This document shows, one piece after another, positions 14,568-25,000 of a stretch of 64,000 bases of DNA (position 1 is the stretch's first letter; every line of letters begins with the position of its first letter). The notes beneath the pieces are model-generated. The model was given only the letters and a program-made list of their open reading frames with translations, was not told where the DNA came from and did no database searches. Both the position numbers and the translations under genes were made by a program. This DNA comes from Seongchinamella sediminis (lineage in GTDB: Bacteria > Pseudomonadota > Gammaproteobacteria > Pseudomonadales > Halieaceae), in the NCBI RefSeq assembly GCF_003457605.1, contig NZ_QRAN01000002.1, positions 388 to 64,387 on the forward strand. The letters are read 5' to 3'.

Positions 14568-17500
14568 ATGCTGCCCAAAGCCCTGAAACTGGCGCTGGCC
14601 ACCCTTGCCCTGCTCCTGCTGCTGGTATTGGCAGGCGCACTGGCGGTGTTCGGCCTGCTGGCCACCGAACCCGGCACCGCCCTGCTCGCCAGGCAGGCCG
14701 GGCACTACCTGGGCGAGACCGTCAGCTGGCAGCGCGTGGATGGAACCCTTACCGGCCCGCTGCGCATCAGCGGCCTGCACTTCCGCCAGCCCGGCACCGA
14801 GCTGCGCGCGGCCCAGCTGCAACTGGACTGGCGCCCCGGCGCCTTGCTGCGCGGCCGCCTTGACATCGCCAGCCTGCGGGCTGAGGGCGTCGACCTCGTG
14901 CTCAGCGCTAGCGCCAGCGAGGAACCCGGCGCCGCCTTTGACCCGTCCACCATCGCCGCCCCGGTGGACATATTCCTGCGCGAACTGAAGGTCAATCGCC
15001 TCAGCGTCACCCGGGACGGAACATCCCAGGCCATCGACAGCCTGCAGCTGGCGGCCAGCCTGATCGGCCCGGCGCTGGTTGTGGAGCGTTTCCAGCTGCG
15101 GGCGCCGCAGGGCCAGCTCGACCTGCGCGCCAGCACCCGCCTGCACACCCGCATGCCGCTGGACCTGCACAGCACTTGGACCTTCACCGCCGGGGAAAGT
15201 GCCCCGCTGTCAGGAGAAGCCGGCCTCGAGGGCACCATCAGCTGGGCTGACCGCATTGGTTTCGCACTCAACTATTCCCTGCTCGCCGATGGCCTGCAGG
15301 CGCTGCAGCCGGAGCTGCCCGCCAGCGCGCAGGTGGCGGGCGGCATCGCTGGCCGTTACGCCGGTGACCGGCTGGAGCTGGATAGCCTGACGCTGGATCA
15401 GCGCGAGAGCGGCCTGGCCCTGGCCATCAGCGCCACCGTGGACAAGCTGGCCAGCGCCGCCCCCGGTATCGACGCCACCCTGCAATGGACCGGGCTGCGC
15501 TGGCCCCTGCAGGGCGACAGCGCGGCACTGGCAAGCCCGGCGGGACGCCTGCAGCTGGCTGGCGCGCTCGATGACTACCGCCTGCAACTGGCGCTGGACC
15601 TCGCCGGCGCCGCCATCCCCGCCGGCAGCTGGGAGGCCAGCGCCAGCGGCGACCTGTCGCAGCTGCAGCTGGCATCACTGCAGGGCCAGCTGCTGGCGGG
15701 GGAGGTGCTGCTCTCCGGGCAGCTGGGCTGGGCCGACGCCATTCGCTGGCAGTTGCAGCTGGCGGCCGCTGACATCAACCCCGCGGGCATGGCGCCGGAG
15801 CTGCCGGGCAGGCTGGCGGCGCTGCTGAGCACCCAGGGGGTAATGAGTGAGGGCAGCCCGCTGCAGGCGGAATTCGCGATCGAGCATGTTCGCGGTGAGC
15901 TGGCCGGCTATCCGCTGGCGCTCAGCGGCACCGGCAGTGTGCTCGGCGAGGCCCTGCAGCTGCACACGCTGCAACTGGACAGCGGCAGGAACGGGCTCAC
16001 TGCCCGGGGCCGGCTGTCAGCGGAAAGCCTCGATCTCGACTGGCAACTGCGGGCCCTGGCGCCGGGAGAACTGCTGGCGGGCGCCGGCGGACAGCTCAGC
16101 GGCGAGGGCACGCTGAGCGGCAGCGCCGAGGCGCCGCTGGTCAGCGGCCGGTTCAGCGGCAGCCAGCTGCAACTGGATACCCTGGCCGCCGAAACCCTGG
16201 ACCTGGATATCAAGGCAGGCCTGCAGCCCGGGGACCGGCTGCGGCTGCGGCTGGCGGTGGGCCCGGTGCGGGATGCCGGCAGCGCGCTGCTGCAGTCGCT
16301 GTCGCTTGAGGCCGATGGCAGCAACCGCGAGCACCGGCTGGCGCTGGCCCTCGCGACCCCCTCGGGACAGCTGCGGGCGACCCTGCAGGGCGGCCTCGGC
16401 GAGGCCATGGACAGCTGGCAGGGTGCGCTCCAGTCCCTGCGCGCGGACAGCGCGGACTATGGCAGCTGGCAGCTGGCGGAGCGCAGCGAGCTGGCGCTGT
16501 CGGCCACCGCGGCCCGCCTGGCAACAAGCTGCCTGGCCCGGATCGACGGCCCGGGCCGGGCCTGCGTGGGCGGCAACTGGTCCCCCGCCGCGGGCAGCGA
16601 CCTTGCAGTCAGCCTCAGCGCCCTGCCGCTGGGGCTTATCCAGCCGGCGGTCACGGCTGATATCAATGCCAAGCTCCAGGGCCGCCTTGCCACCGATGGC
16701 GGCCTCAGGGCCGAGGGCAAGCTAACGCTGAGCCCCGGGCTCATTACCCTCGCCGAGAGCAAGCGGGCGCTGGCCCACGGCGGTGGCGAGATGGAGCTGC
16801 GGATTGACGGAGAGGGCCTGGCCGCCACGCTGGCGTTTGCCGCCCCGGAAAACGGCCGCCTGGACGCCGACCTGCGCCTGCCGGCCCTCAGCGCCATCCC
16901 CCTGGCAGAGGAGCAGCCGCTGGCGGGACATATTCGCGCCAGCCTGCCGGACCTCAGCGGCGCGGCCGCCTGGGTGCCGGAACTGGCGGCCAGCGGCGGC
17001 GCGATAGCGGCGGACCTGCAGCTGGCGGGCAGCCTGGCGGACCCGCGCCTGCAGGGCTATGTGAAGCTCGACAATGGCCGGGCCGATATTCCGCTGGCCG
17101 GCTTGCAGCTCAGGGACATCGCCCTCGAGCTGGCCAGCGCGGCGACCGCCCCGGATACGCTGGCATTGAACGGCTCGCTGCGGTCGGGCAAGGGCCTGGT
17201 CACACTCGGCGGTCGCGTGGACCTGAGCCAGGGCAGCCTGCAGCTGGCGCTGGAGGGCGACAACGTCCTGGCCTACAACACCGGCGACGCCCGGCTCTGG
17301 CTGTCCCCGGACATGCAGGTCAGCTGGCTGCAGGACACCCTCACCCTGCGCGGTGAGGTCTTCGTGCCCCGCGCCGAGATCACCCCGCAACTGGAACTGA
17401 GCCCGGCCATGGTCATGGCGGACGGCGAGCAGGCCGACACCAGCGGCCAGGCTATCGCGCCGTCACAGGATGTGGTGATCGTCAGCGGACAGCTGGCGGG

Positions 17501-18125
17501 CATGGAAGACAGCGCCGCCACCGCGCCCTTCCGCATCGACAACCAGCTCCGGCTGCGCCTGGGCGATGCGGTAAACGTCAATGCGCTGGGTTTCATCGGC
17601 CGCCTCAGCGGCGACGTGCTGTTTACCAACACCCCGGAGCAAACCGAACTGGTGCCCATCGCCAACGGCAAGCTGTCGGTGGAGGACGGCACTTTCCGCT
17701 CCTTTGGCCAGGACCTCGACATCCGGACCGGGGAGCTGCTGTTCAACAACCGGCCCGCCACCGAACCGGAGATCAACCTGCGGGCCGTCCGCTGGATCGA
17801 CAACGACCCCCAGGTCACCTCCGCCGGGATTCTGCTCACCGGGCCGATTACCACGCCGACCATGGAGCTGTTCTCGCGGCCCCAGCTGGAAACCAGCGAG
17901 GTCCAGTCCTACCTCATTACCGGCCGTTCCACCCGGGACCGCAGCAGCGTACTGAGCATCGGCACCTACGTCAGCCCGCGCATCTATGTCGGCTACGGCT
18001 ACAACACCCTGGAAAAAACCAGCGAGTTCAACTCCCTGTTCACCATTACCCCGCGCTACGGCGTTGGCCTGAACGCGGGCGAAGCGGACAGCAACCTGAA
18101 CATGACCTTCAGCTATGAACACTAG
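14568..18125 (+). CDS. tamB: TamB, inner-membrane subunit of the translocation and assembly module
   Basis: 1185 residues. One N-terminal membrane helix (about 8-32) anchors it. Most of the length is the repetitive, Leu/Gly/Ala-rich beta-strand groove of AsmA-like lipid-transfer proteins. The C-terminal DUF490 region ends with SYLITGRSTRDRSS and YVSPRIYVGYGYN. TamB spans the periplasm and works with TamA in outer-membrane protein insertion and phospholipid transport. I start at ATG 14568, with GAGAG just upstream; a GTG at 14517 would add 17 polar residues before the membrane anchor. It overlaps tamA by 11 bases. The order tamB-tamA is the reverse of the E. coli arrangement. Confidence 0.92.
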   Translation: MLPKALKLALATLALLLLLVLAGALAVFGLLATEPGTALLARQAGHYLGETVSWQRVDGTLTGPLRISGLHFRQPGTELRAAQLQLDWRPGALLRGRLDIASLRAEGVDLVLSASASEEPGAAFDPSTIAAPVDIFLRELKVNRLSVTRDGTSQAIDSLQLAASLIGPALVVERFQLRAPQGQLDLRASTRLHTRMPLDLHSTWTFTAGESAPLSGEAGLEGTISWADRIGFALNYSLLADGLQALQPELPASAQVAGGIAGRYAGDRLELDSLTLDQRESGLALAISATVDKLASAAPGIDATLQWTGLRWPLQGDSAALASPAGRLQLAGALDDYRLQLALDLAGAAIPAGSWEASASGDLSQLQLASLQGQLLAGEVLLSGQLGWADAIRWQLQLAAADINPAGMAPELPGRLAALLSTQGVMSEGSPLQAEFAIEHVRGELAGYPLALSGTGSVLGEALQLHTLQLDSGRNGLTARGRLSAESLDLDWQLRALAPGELLAGAGGQLSGEGTLSGSAEAPLVSGRFSGSQLQLDTLAAETLDLDIKAGLQPGDRLRLRLAVGPVRDAGSALLQSLSLEADGSNREHRLALALATPSGQLRATLQGGLGEAMDSWQGALQSLRADSADYGSWQLAERSELALSATAARLATSCLARIDGPGRACVGGNWSPAAGSDLAVSLSALPLGLIQPAVTADINAKLQGRLATDGGLRAEGKLTLSPGLITLAESKRALAHGGGEMELRIDGEGLAATLAFAAPENGRLDADLRLPALSAIPLAEEQPLAGHIRASLPDLSGAAAWVPELAASGGAIAADLQLAGSLADPRLQGYVKLDNGRADIPLAGLQLRDIALELASAATAPDTLALNGSLRSGKGLVTLGGRVDLSQGSLQLALEGDNVLAYNTGDARLWLSPDMQVSWLQDTLTLRGEVFVPRAEITPQLELSPAMVMADGEQADTSGQAIAPSQDVVIVSGQLAGMEDSAATAPFRIDNQLRLRLGDAVNVNALGFIGRLSGDVLFTNTPEQTELVPIANGKLSVEDGTFRSFGQDLDIRTGELLFNNRPATEPEINLRAVRWIDNDPQVTSAGILLTGPITTPTMELFSRPQLETSEVQSYLITGRSTRDRSSVLSIGTYVSPRIYVGYGYNTLEKTSEFNSLFTITPRYGVGLNAGEADSNLNMTFSYEH

Positions 18126-20019
18126 GCGAGCGGGCAGGCTGTCAACGGCGCTGGCGTTGTGCTGGCTGTTATGCGGCCAGGGGCCGGCCCTGGCCGGCGA
18201 GACCCTGGCGGTGGTGATCCGCGGTATCGAGGGCGAGCCGCTGGACAATGTGCGCGCCTCGCTGGACGCGGTCACCCGGGGCGCGGGCGAGGCACTCACG
18301 GCCGAGGATATCAAGGCCATGCACCAGCGCGCCGAGCGACAGATTCGCCGGGCCCTGCAGCCCTTTGCTTACTACCGGCCCGTCATTAGCGGCAGCCTGG
18401 AAGCCCCGGCCGCCGCGGGAGCGCCCTGGCAAGCCCGCTACCAGGTGGATGCCGGCGAGGTGCTGCGAATCAGCGCCGTGGAGCTGAGTTTCGAGGGGCC
18501 GGGGGCGGAACCGGGGGATCTGCAGTCGCTGCGTGAGGCCCTGGCCCTCAACAGCGGCGATCCCCTGGACCATCGCGTCTACGAGCAGGCCAAGCGGGAC
18601 CTGCTCAGCAGGGCCCGCGAACAGGGCTATCGCCAGGCCAGGCTCAGCGAGCACCGGGTCGAGGTCGACCTGGAGGCCTACCAGGCCAGGGTTGTACTCA
18701 CCCTGGCAACCGGCCCCCGCTATGTGATCGGCCCTATCGCCTTCCAGCAGGCGCAGTTCGCCCGCGAGTACCTGGAAGGCTACCTGGTGCTGCAGCCCGG
18801 CGACACCTTCAGGCCCTCGGAGCTGTCCCGCCAGCGCCGCCTGTTCAGCGCCAGCGGCCACTTCAGCGAGGTGCTGGTCACCCCCGGGGAAGCGCTGCCC
18901 GGCGCCAGTCCGCAGGTACCGCTGACCATCGCCCTGGAGCCCTTCCCGGCCAACCGCTACCGCGGACGCGTCGGCTGGGGTACCGATACCGGCTTTGGCC
19001 TGGGCATGGACTGGACCCGGCGCTACCTGGGGCGGCATGGCCACCAGTTCAACGCCGGCTTTGCGGTCGCCCAGGAACGGGAGCGGCTGGCGCTGGATCT
19101 CAGCTATACCATCCCCCTGGACCCGCTCAGCGGCAGCGCGCTGGAAATCAACGGCCGTCACGAGAGCAAGGACCTGAACTTCGAGGACGTGGAACTGGAC
19201 CAGGGCGGCGACACCCGCATCGCCACCAACCTGGCCTCCCTGTTCTGGCACCTGCCGGTGCGGGCGGTGGGGGACTTCAGCCTGCGCACAACCGCCGGGC
19301 TCAGCCTGGTGGGCGAGACCTACGATATTTTCGAAGTCCTGTTCGGCAACCTGCCGGGGTCGGCCCAGGAGGTGATCATCGACACCATCGGGCCGCTGGC
19401 CTACGAGACCCTGGCCCCCGAGTTCGAGGCGGTGGTGCCCGGCCTGAGCTTCAAGCTGCGGCGCAGTGACGACCCGCTGTACATTCGCCGCGGCGACTAC
19501 CTGAGTCTGGAATTGCTGGGCACGGACCAGAGCCTTGGCGCCAATATCGATTTCTGGCAGCTGCGCTTCTCCTCCTGGAACATCTGGCCGGTGGGGGAGC
19601 ACGGCCGCCTGCTGCTGCGCTCCAGCCTGGGCTATACCGATGCCGAGAGCCGCCAGGTGCTGGGGGTCAACTTCAACCAGATGCCCGAGTACTACGAATT
19701 TCGTGCCGGCGGCGCCCGCAGCATCCGCGGTTACGGCTTCGAGACCCTGTTCCCGGAGGACGCCCTGACCGGCGGCAAGCATATCGCTGTCGCCAGTGTC
19801 GAGTACGAGCACGAAGTCATTCCCGACTGGAGCGTGGCAACCTTTGTAGACGCCGGCAATGCCTTCAACGACGCCGACGACTTCGAGGAAAAACTGGGGG
19901 TCGGCATCGGCCTGCGCTGGCGCTCGCCAGTGGGACTGGCGCGCATCGACCTGGGCTTTCCCCTGGATGAGGCCGACGACGCCTTCCAGATTTACATTAC
20001 CGTGGGGCCGGAATTCTAG
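18115..20019 (+). CDS. tamA: TamA, outer-membrane Omp85-family subunit
   Basis: 634 residues. A signal peptide (about 1-27, ending ALA) is followed by three POTRA-type domains (about 29-290) and a C-terminal 16-strand beta-barrel (about 310-634). The barrel contains SIRGYGFE with Arg538-Gly-Tyr540, the conserved loop-6 motif of Omp85 proteins, and ends in Phe as outer-membrane proteins do. It receives substrates from TamB and inserts barrel proteins such as autotransporters. Its ATG lies inside the last codons of tamB, so the two are translationally coupled. Length is close to the usual of about 580 residues, with a few larger loops. Confidence 0.92.
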   Translation: MNTRRAGRLSTALALCWLLCGQGPALAGETLAVVIRGIEGEPLDNVRASLDAVTRGAGEALTAEDIKAMHQRAERQIRRALQPFAYYRPVISGSLEAPAAAGAPWQARYQVDAGEVLRISAVELSFEGPGAEPGDLQSLREALALNSGDPLDHRVYEQAKRDLLSRAREQGYRQARLSEHRVEVDLEAYQARVVLTLATGPRYVIGPIAFQQAQFAREYLEGYLVLQPGDTFRPSELSRQRRLFSASGHFSEVLVTPGEALPGASPQVPLTIALEPFPANRYRGRVGWGTDTGFGLGMDWTRRYLGRHGHQFNAGFAVAQERERLALDLSYTIPLDPLSGSALEINGRHESKDLNFEDVELDQGGDTRIATNLASLFWHLPVRAVGDFSLRTTAGLSLVGETYDIFEVLFGNLPGSAQEVIIDTIGPLAYETLAPEFEAVVPGLSFKLRRSDDPLYIRRGDYLSLELLGTDQSLGANIDFWQLRFSSWNIWPVGEHGRLLLRSSLGYTDAESRQVLGVNFNQMPEYYEFRAGGARSIRGYGFETLFPEDALTGGKHIAVASVEYEHEVIPDWSVATFVDAGNAFNDADDFEEKLGVGIGLRWRSPVGLARIDLGFPLDEADDAFQIYITVGPEF

Positions 20020-20094
20020 CGGCCGCCGCTTGCCGCCCCACAGGGCCGGCACTATGCTATCTGGCAGGCACCCATAACCACAAAGGAAACACGC

Positions 20095-21111
20095 ATGCTG
20101 CTTCGCCCACTGAAATACACCCTGGCGCTGGCCCTGCTGGCCGTCTCCGCCAGCAGCCTGGCGGCAACGATCACCGCCCAGGATTACCAACGGGTAGTAA
20201 AGGAGGCCTATGCCAAGTTCAAGGACGTCAGGGAGGGGGCCAATGCGGATTACATTCCCATTCTCGCCACCGTGCCCAGCGAGATGTTCGGGGTCGCCAT
20301 CATCACCCGCGACGGTGAGGTCTACTCCGCCGGTGAACTCGACTATGAGTTCTCCATCCAGTCGGTGTCCAAGCCCTTTACCGCCTCGCTGATCATGCAG
20401 CAGCAGGGCCCGAAAACCCTGCGGGAAAAAATTGGCGTCGAGCCCACCGGCCTGCCCTTCAACTCCAAGATCGCGCTGGAAATCTACGAGGAGCGCTCGG
20501 TCAACCCGCTGGTGAACGCAGGGGCGATCGCCGCAGTGAGCCTGGTGGAGGCCGATTCCGAGAAGGCGCGCTGGCAGCAGGTGCTGGGCAATATCGAGGC
20601 CTACGCCGGCCGCGACCTCGAGGTCCTGGAAGAGGTGTACGACTCCGAGTACGAGACCGCCTGGGGTAACCGCGCCATCGCCAACCTGCTGTTCAACTAC
20701 GGCCGGCTCTACAGCGAACCGGAGCAGGCCCTGCGGGTATATACCCGCCAGTGCTCCATCGGCATCAACACCCTGGACCTGGCGATGATGGGCGCCACCC
20801 TGGCCAACGAGGGGGTCAACCCGAAAACCGGCAAGCGGGTGCTGGACAAGGCACACGTGCCGGAACTGCTGGCGATTATGGCCACGGCCGGTTTCTACGA
20901 TGAGTCCGGGGAATGGATGTACCGGGCCGGCCTGCCAGCCAAGACCGGCGTCGGTGGCGGCATCGTCGCCGTGGTGCCGGGCAAGTTCGCCATCGCCACC
21001 TTCTCGCCGCCGCTCAACCCCGCCGGTAACAGTGTCCGCGGCCTCAAGGCCATCAGCTATATTGCCGCCGAACTGGGCGTGGGCCTGTACGGCCCCAACG
21101 CCGGCGAATAG
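20095..21111 (+). CDS. glsA: Exported glutaminase (GlsA family)
   Basis: 338 residues. The serine-dependent glutaminase fold is shown by the catalytic Ser90-Val-Ser-Lys93, NPLVNAGAI, the Tyr/Asn block NYGRLYS and the late GLPAKTGVGGGI. It hydrolyses glutamine to glutamate and ammonia. The E. coli paralogues are cytosolic. This one begins with a clear signal peptide (MLLRPLKYTLALALLAVSASS, cut near AAT), so it should work in the periplasm and scavenge external glutamine. An AAGGAA site precedes the ATG. It follows tamA by 75 bases on the same strand, but I see no functional link. Confident in the family. Confidence 0.88.
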   Translation: MLLRPLKYTLALALLAVSASSLAATITAQDYQRVVKEAYAKFKDVREGANADYIPILATVPSEMFGVAIITRDGEVYSAGELDYEFSIQSVSKPFTASLIMQQQGPKTLREKIGVEPTGLPFNSKIALEIYEERSVNPLVNAGAIAAVSLVEADSEKARWQQVLGNIEAYAGRDLEVLEEVYDSEYETAWGNRAIANLLFNYGRLYSEPEQALRVYTRQCSIGINTLDLAMMGATLANEGVNPKTGKRVLDKAHVPELLAIMATAGFYDESGEWMYRAGLPAKTGVGGGIVAVVPGKFAIATFSPPLNPAGNSVRGLKAISYIAAELGVGLYGPNAGE

Positions 21112-21123
21112 TCAACTGGCGCC

Positions 21124-22041
21124 TCAGTAGCCGCGCGCCAGGTCGATGACATAACGCAGCGGCTGACCCCGCTGGCGGCGCTGCAGGTTATCGAGAAATA
21201 TTGCCACCACGTCGGCGGGCACGCTGAGGGCCGCCACGTGGGGCGTGATCCGCACCTGCGGATGCCGCCACAACCAGTGGTCGGCCGGCAGGGGCTCGCG
21301 GGCAAACACATCCAGCACCGCCATTGACTGTGGCCGCGCCTCCAGCCAGCCCCGCAGGCTGGCTTCATCCACGGCCTCACCGCGGCCGACATTGAACAGC
21401 GTGGCGGCAGGGTCCAGGGCGTGCAGCAGCGCCGCGTTGAGGGCACCCCGGGTGTGCGCCGTGGCCGGCAGGGTGTTGACCAGCACCCGGGCGCCGCGGG
21501 CAGCGTCCGGGGCCTCGTCCAGCGCACAGACGCGATCGAAATTTGCCGCCGGGCGGGCGCTGCGGGAAATACCGCAGCTGCGCATGCCGAAGGCGCGCGC
21601 CACCCCGGCAATGTGGTTGCCAATGGTACCGGTGCCGAGGATGACCATGGATTGCCCGGCAAGTGAGCGTGGCACTTGCGGGGTCCAGCGCAGTGCGTCC
21701 TGTTCCGCCCGGTAAAACGCCAGCGACCGCGATTGCCCTAACAGGAACGCGAACACGTACTCCGCCATTTGCGGGCCGAAAATCCCTTTCACCGCGGTCA
21801 CCACCAGGTCCCGACCCAGGGCCGCGGGCAGCAGCCGGTCGATGCCGGCCCAGGTGGACTGGATCCAGGCTACCTCGCCGCCCTGTTCCAGATAGCGCGC
21901 CGCCAGGTCCGGTTGCGCCAGCAGCACGTCGTAATCGCCGGCGTGGGCGCCGGGGTCGGCACCGGCATCGGCGGCCACTCCGGCCGCGGCCAGCAGTTGC
22001 CGATACTGGTCAAAGTCCTTGTCCAGGACCAGCACTCTCAT
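21124..22041 (-). CDS. NAD(P)-dependent D-2-hydroxyacid dehydrogenase (GhrA-like)
   Basis: 305 residues from ATG 22041. It has the Rossmann NAD motif VILGTGTIGNHIAG (about residues 135-148), the catalytic Arg in NTLPATAHTRG, the Glu in NVGRGEAVDEASL and the late His in HPQVRITPHVAA. It reduces glyoxylate, hydroxypyruvate or similar 2-oxoacids, and the exact substrate is open. Its start is 10 bases after the stop of the RND pump gene on the same strand, so it is the third gene of that operon. The link between an efflux pump and a 2-oxoacid reductase is not obvious. Confidence 0.85.
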   Translation of the reverse strand: MRVLVLDKDFDQYRQLLAAAGVAADAGADPGAHAGDYDVLLAQPDLAARYLEQGGEVAWIQSTWAGIDRLLPAALGRDLVVTAVKGIFGPQMAEYVFAFLLGQSRSLAFYRAEQDALRWTPQVPRSLAGQSMVILGTGTIGNHIAGVARAFGMRSCGISRSARPAANFDRVCALDEAPDAARGARVLVNTLPATAHTRGALNAALLHALDPAATLFNVGRGEAVDEASLRGWLEARPQSMAVLDVFAREPLPADHWLWRHPQVRITPHVAALSVPADVVAIFLDNLQRRQRGQPLRYVIDLARGY

Positions 22042-22051
22042 CGGGTAATCC

Positions 22052-25000
22052 TCATGCCGCGGACGCGTCCTCCGGCTTTTTGATGTCGAAGAAAATAGCG
22101 TACAGGGTCGGCACGATAAAGAGGGTGAGCAGAGAGGCAAAACCGAGGCCGGCCATGATGGTCACCGACATATTGACGAAGAACACGTCGGACAGCAGCG
22201 GGATCAGGCCGAGGATGGTGGTGGCCGCCGCCAGCAGCACCGGGCGCATGCGACTGACTGAAGAATCAAGGATAGCCGTGTAGGACTCCTTGCCCTCCCC
22301 TATCTGCTGGTCGATCTCCTCGATCAGGACGATCGCGTTCTTGATCAGCAGCCCCACCAGGGACAGCGCCCCCAGCAGCGACATGAAATCAAAGGCACCG
22401 CCCGTAGTCAGCAGGCCGGCGGTAATGCCGACAATGGCCAGCGGTACCGTCAGCCAGATGATTGCCGGTTGCCGCAGCTTGCCGAACAGCAGGATGCTGG
22501 TCAGGATCATCAGCAGGAAGCCAACCGGCAGGGAGGCAGCCAGCCCGGCCTGGGCGTTCGCCGAGTCCTCGTACTCGCCGCCCCACTCCAGGGTATAGCC
22601 CACCGGTAGTTCGATGGCCTCGATCTGCGGCCGCAGGCGCTCAAACAGCTCGGTCGCCAGCCCGTCGGCCGGGTTGCAGGAAGCGATGATGGTCTGCATG
22701 CGGTTGCGCCCGCGGATCACCGCGTTTTCCATCCGCGTCTGGTAATCCGACACCACCTGCGACACCGGCACCGAGCGTCCCAGTACCGGGCTCCATACCT
22801 GGATATCGCGCACATTGTTGATATCGCCGCGCTCCTCTTCCGGCGCCCGCAGTTCTATGGGCAGCAGGCGGATACCATCCCGGTATACGCCAACCGGGGT
22901 GCCCTCAAACGCGTATTGCAGGGCGGCCCCCAGGCGCTCGCGGTCAACGCCCAGCTGGCGCCCCACCTGCTCGTTGAATACCGGCACCGAGACCTTGACC
23001 GGGGCCCGCCAGTCATCGCGCACATCAACGGCGTAGCCGTCCTCGCGCATGATGCGCTGGGCCTGCTGCGACAGTTCCCTGAGCACCGTGGCATCGGGCC
23101 CGGAAAACCGCGCTTCTATCTTTGCGTCCCGGCCGGGGCCGATGCGCATGGCCTTGATGATGGGGTCGGTGGAGGGCAGCTGGTCACGCATGAATTCGGC
23201 GGTGGCTTCCCAGATGGCCGGGATCTGCTCACGGCTCTCGGTACGGACGATGATCTGCGCGTACACCGGTGCCGGCTCCCTGGAGTCATACACCAGGGTG
23301 AAGCGCTGGTGGGGCCCGCCGATGGCCGAGGTGGTGCTAACCACGCCGGGCTGCTGGCGGATAAATTCGCTGACCTGGAGGGTATGGTCGCGGGTAGTGC
23401 GGATATCCACGCCCTCCGGTTCCCACACATCGACAAAAAACAGCGGCGTGTTGGAGTCGGGGAAAAAGCCGCTGTTGACCCTGCCGAAGCCGATCACCGC
23501 AATAACGAACAGGCCGACGACACCCGCCACCGTGAGCCAGCGGTGGTCCACGGCGCGCGCCACCAGGCCCCGGTACACCTGGAACAGCCTGCCGCCGTAG
23601 GGGTCACTGTCCGCCGCCTGGGGGTCCGGCCGCAGCAGCAGTGCGCACAACAGCGGGGTGGTGCTGATGGCGGTGATCCAGCTGAGGGCCAGGGAAATCA
23701 GGATCACGTAAAACAGCGAGCTGGCGAACTCGCCGGTGTTATCCGGCGACAGGCCAATCGCGGAGAAGGCCAGGATGCCGATTGCCGTCCCCCCAAGCAG
23801 GGCCCAGATGGTCTTGCCCACCGCCTCGCGAGCGGCCTGGAAGGCGTCCATGCCCTGGTTCATGCGCACCAGCATGCCCTCGGCCACCACAATGGCATTG
23901 TCCACCAGCATACCGAGGGCAATCACCAGCGCGCCGAGGGAAATCCGCTGCAGCTCGATGCCGTACAGCTTCATGATAAGCAGGGTGCCGGCCACGGTGA
24001 TCAGCAGCACCGCGCCAATCACCAGGCCGGTGCGCAGGCCCATGAAAACCAGCAGTACGATGATGACGATGGCCACCGCCTGGGCGACACTGACCAGGAA
24101 GCCGCCCACCGATGCCTGCACTTCACTGGGCTGGTCGTAGACCGGGGACAGCTCCATGCCGATGGGAATGCTGCTGAGCAGGCCGTTGAGGCGCCGGTCA
24201 ACCCGCTGGCCGACCGCCACCACATTCTGCCCGGCGGCCATGGAGACACCAATGCTGAGCCCGGGCTTGCCGTTGACGTAGTAGATCTTCTGCGGCACGG
24301 TTTCGTAGGCGCGGGTTATGGTGGCGATATCCGACAGGCGAATCAGCCGGCGCTGGCTGGAACTGATCAGCAGGTCGCCCATGGCCTGAACCGACTGGAA
24401 GTCGCCCGTGGGACTGAAGCGCAGGTAGTCGTCGCCCACCCGCACGCTGCCGGCATCGACCACCACATTCTGCGAGCCCAGCACATCGGCGATCTGCTGC
24501 AGGGAAATACCCAGCTCGGCCAGCTGGCTGCGGGAGATATCCAGGTAAACCACCTCCCGCTGCTCACCATCGATGACCACCTTGCGCACCCCGTCCACCA
24601 GCACCAGCTGCTTCTTGATGGCGTCGGCGGTGTCATAGAGGTCGCGCCAGGTATAGCCGTCGCCGTACAACACCAGGTAAATACCGTACACATCGCCGAA
24701 GTCATCCAGCACGATGGGGTCCTTCGCGCCGGGCGGCAGGCTGGATTTGACGTCGGCAATCTTGCGCCGCAGCTCGTCGAAAATATCCGGCAGGTCCTCG
24801 GCCTGGTACTCGTCCTTGAATTCGATGAGGATGTCGGACAGCCCCGGGCGGGACACCGACATCTTGATGCGCTTGATTTGCGGCATCAGCTGGATCGCGT
24901 CCTCCAGGTGGTAGGTCAACTCGTCCTGCACTTCCTGGGCGGTGGCGCCCGGATAGGGGGTGATGATTTTCGCCATCTTGATGGTGAAGGGCGGGTCCTC

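Noticed and set aside
18169-20856. Very long open frame on the minus strand opposite tamA and the glutaminase
   Set aside because: It is antisense to two convincing genes. GC-rich codon bias removes stops on the opposite strand, and its translation is rich in Gln/Gly/Val/His with no domain.
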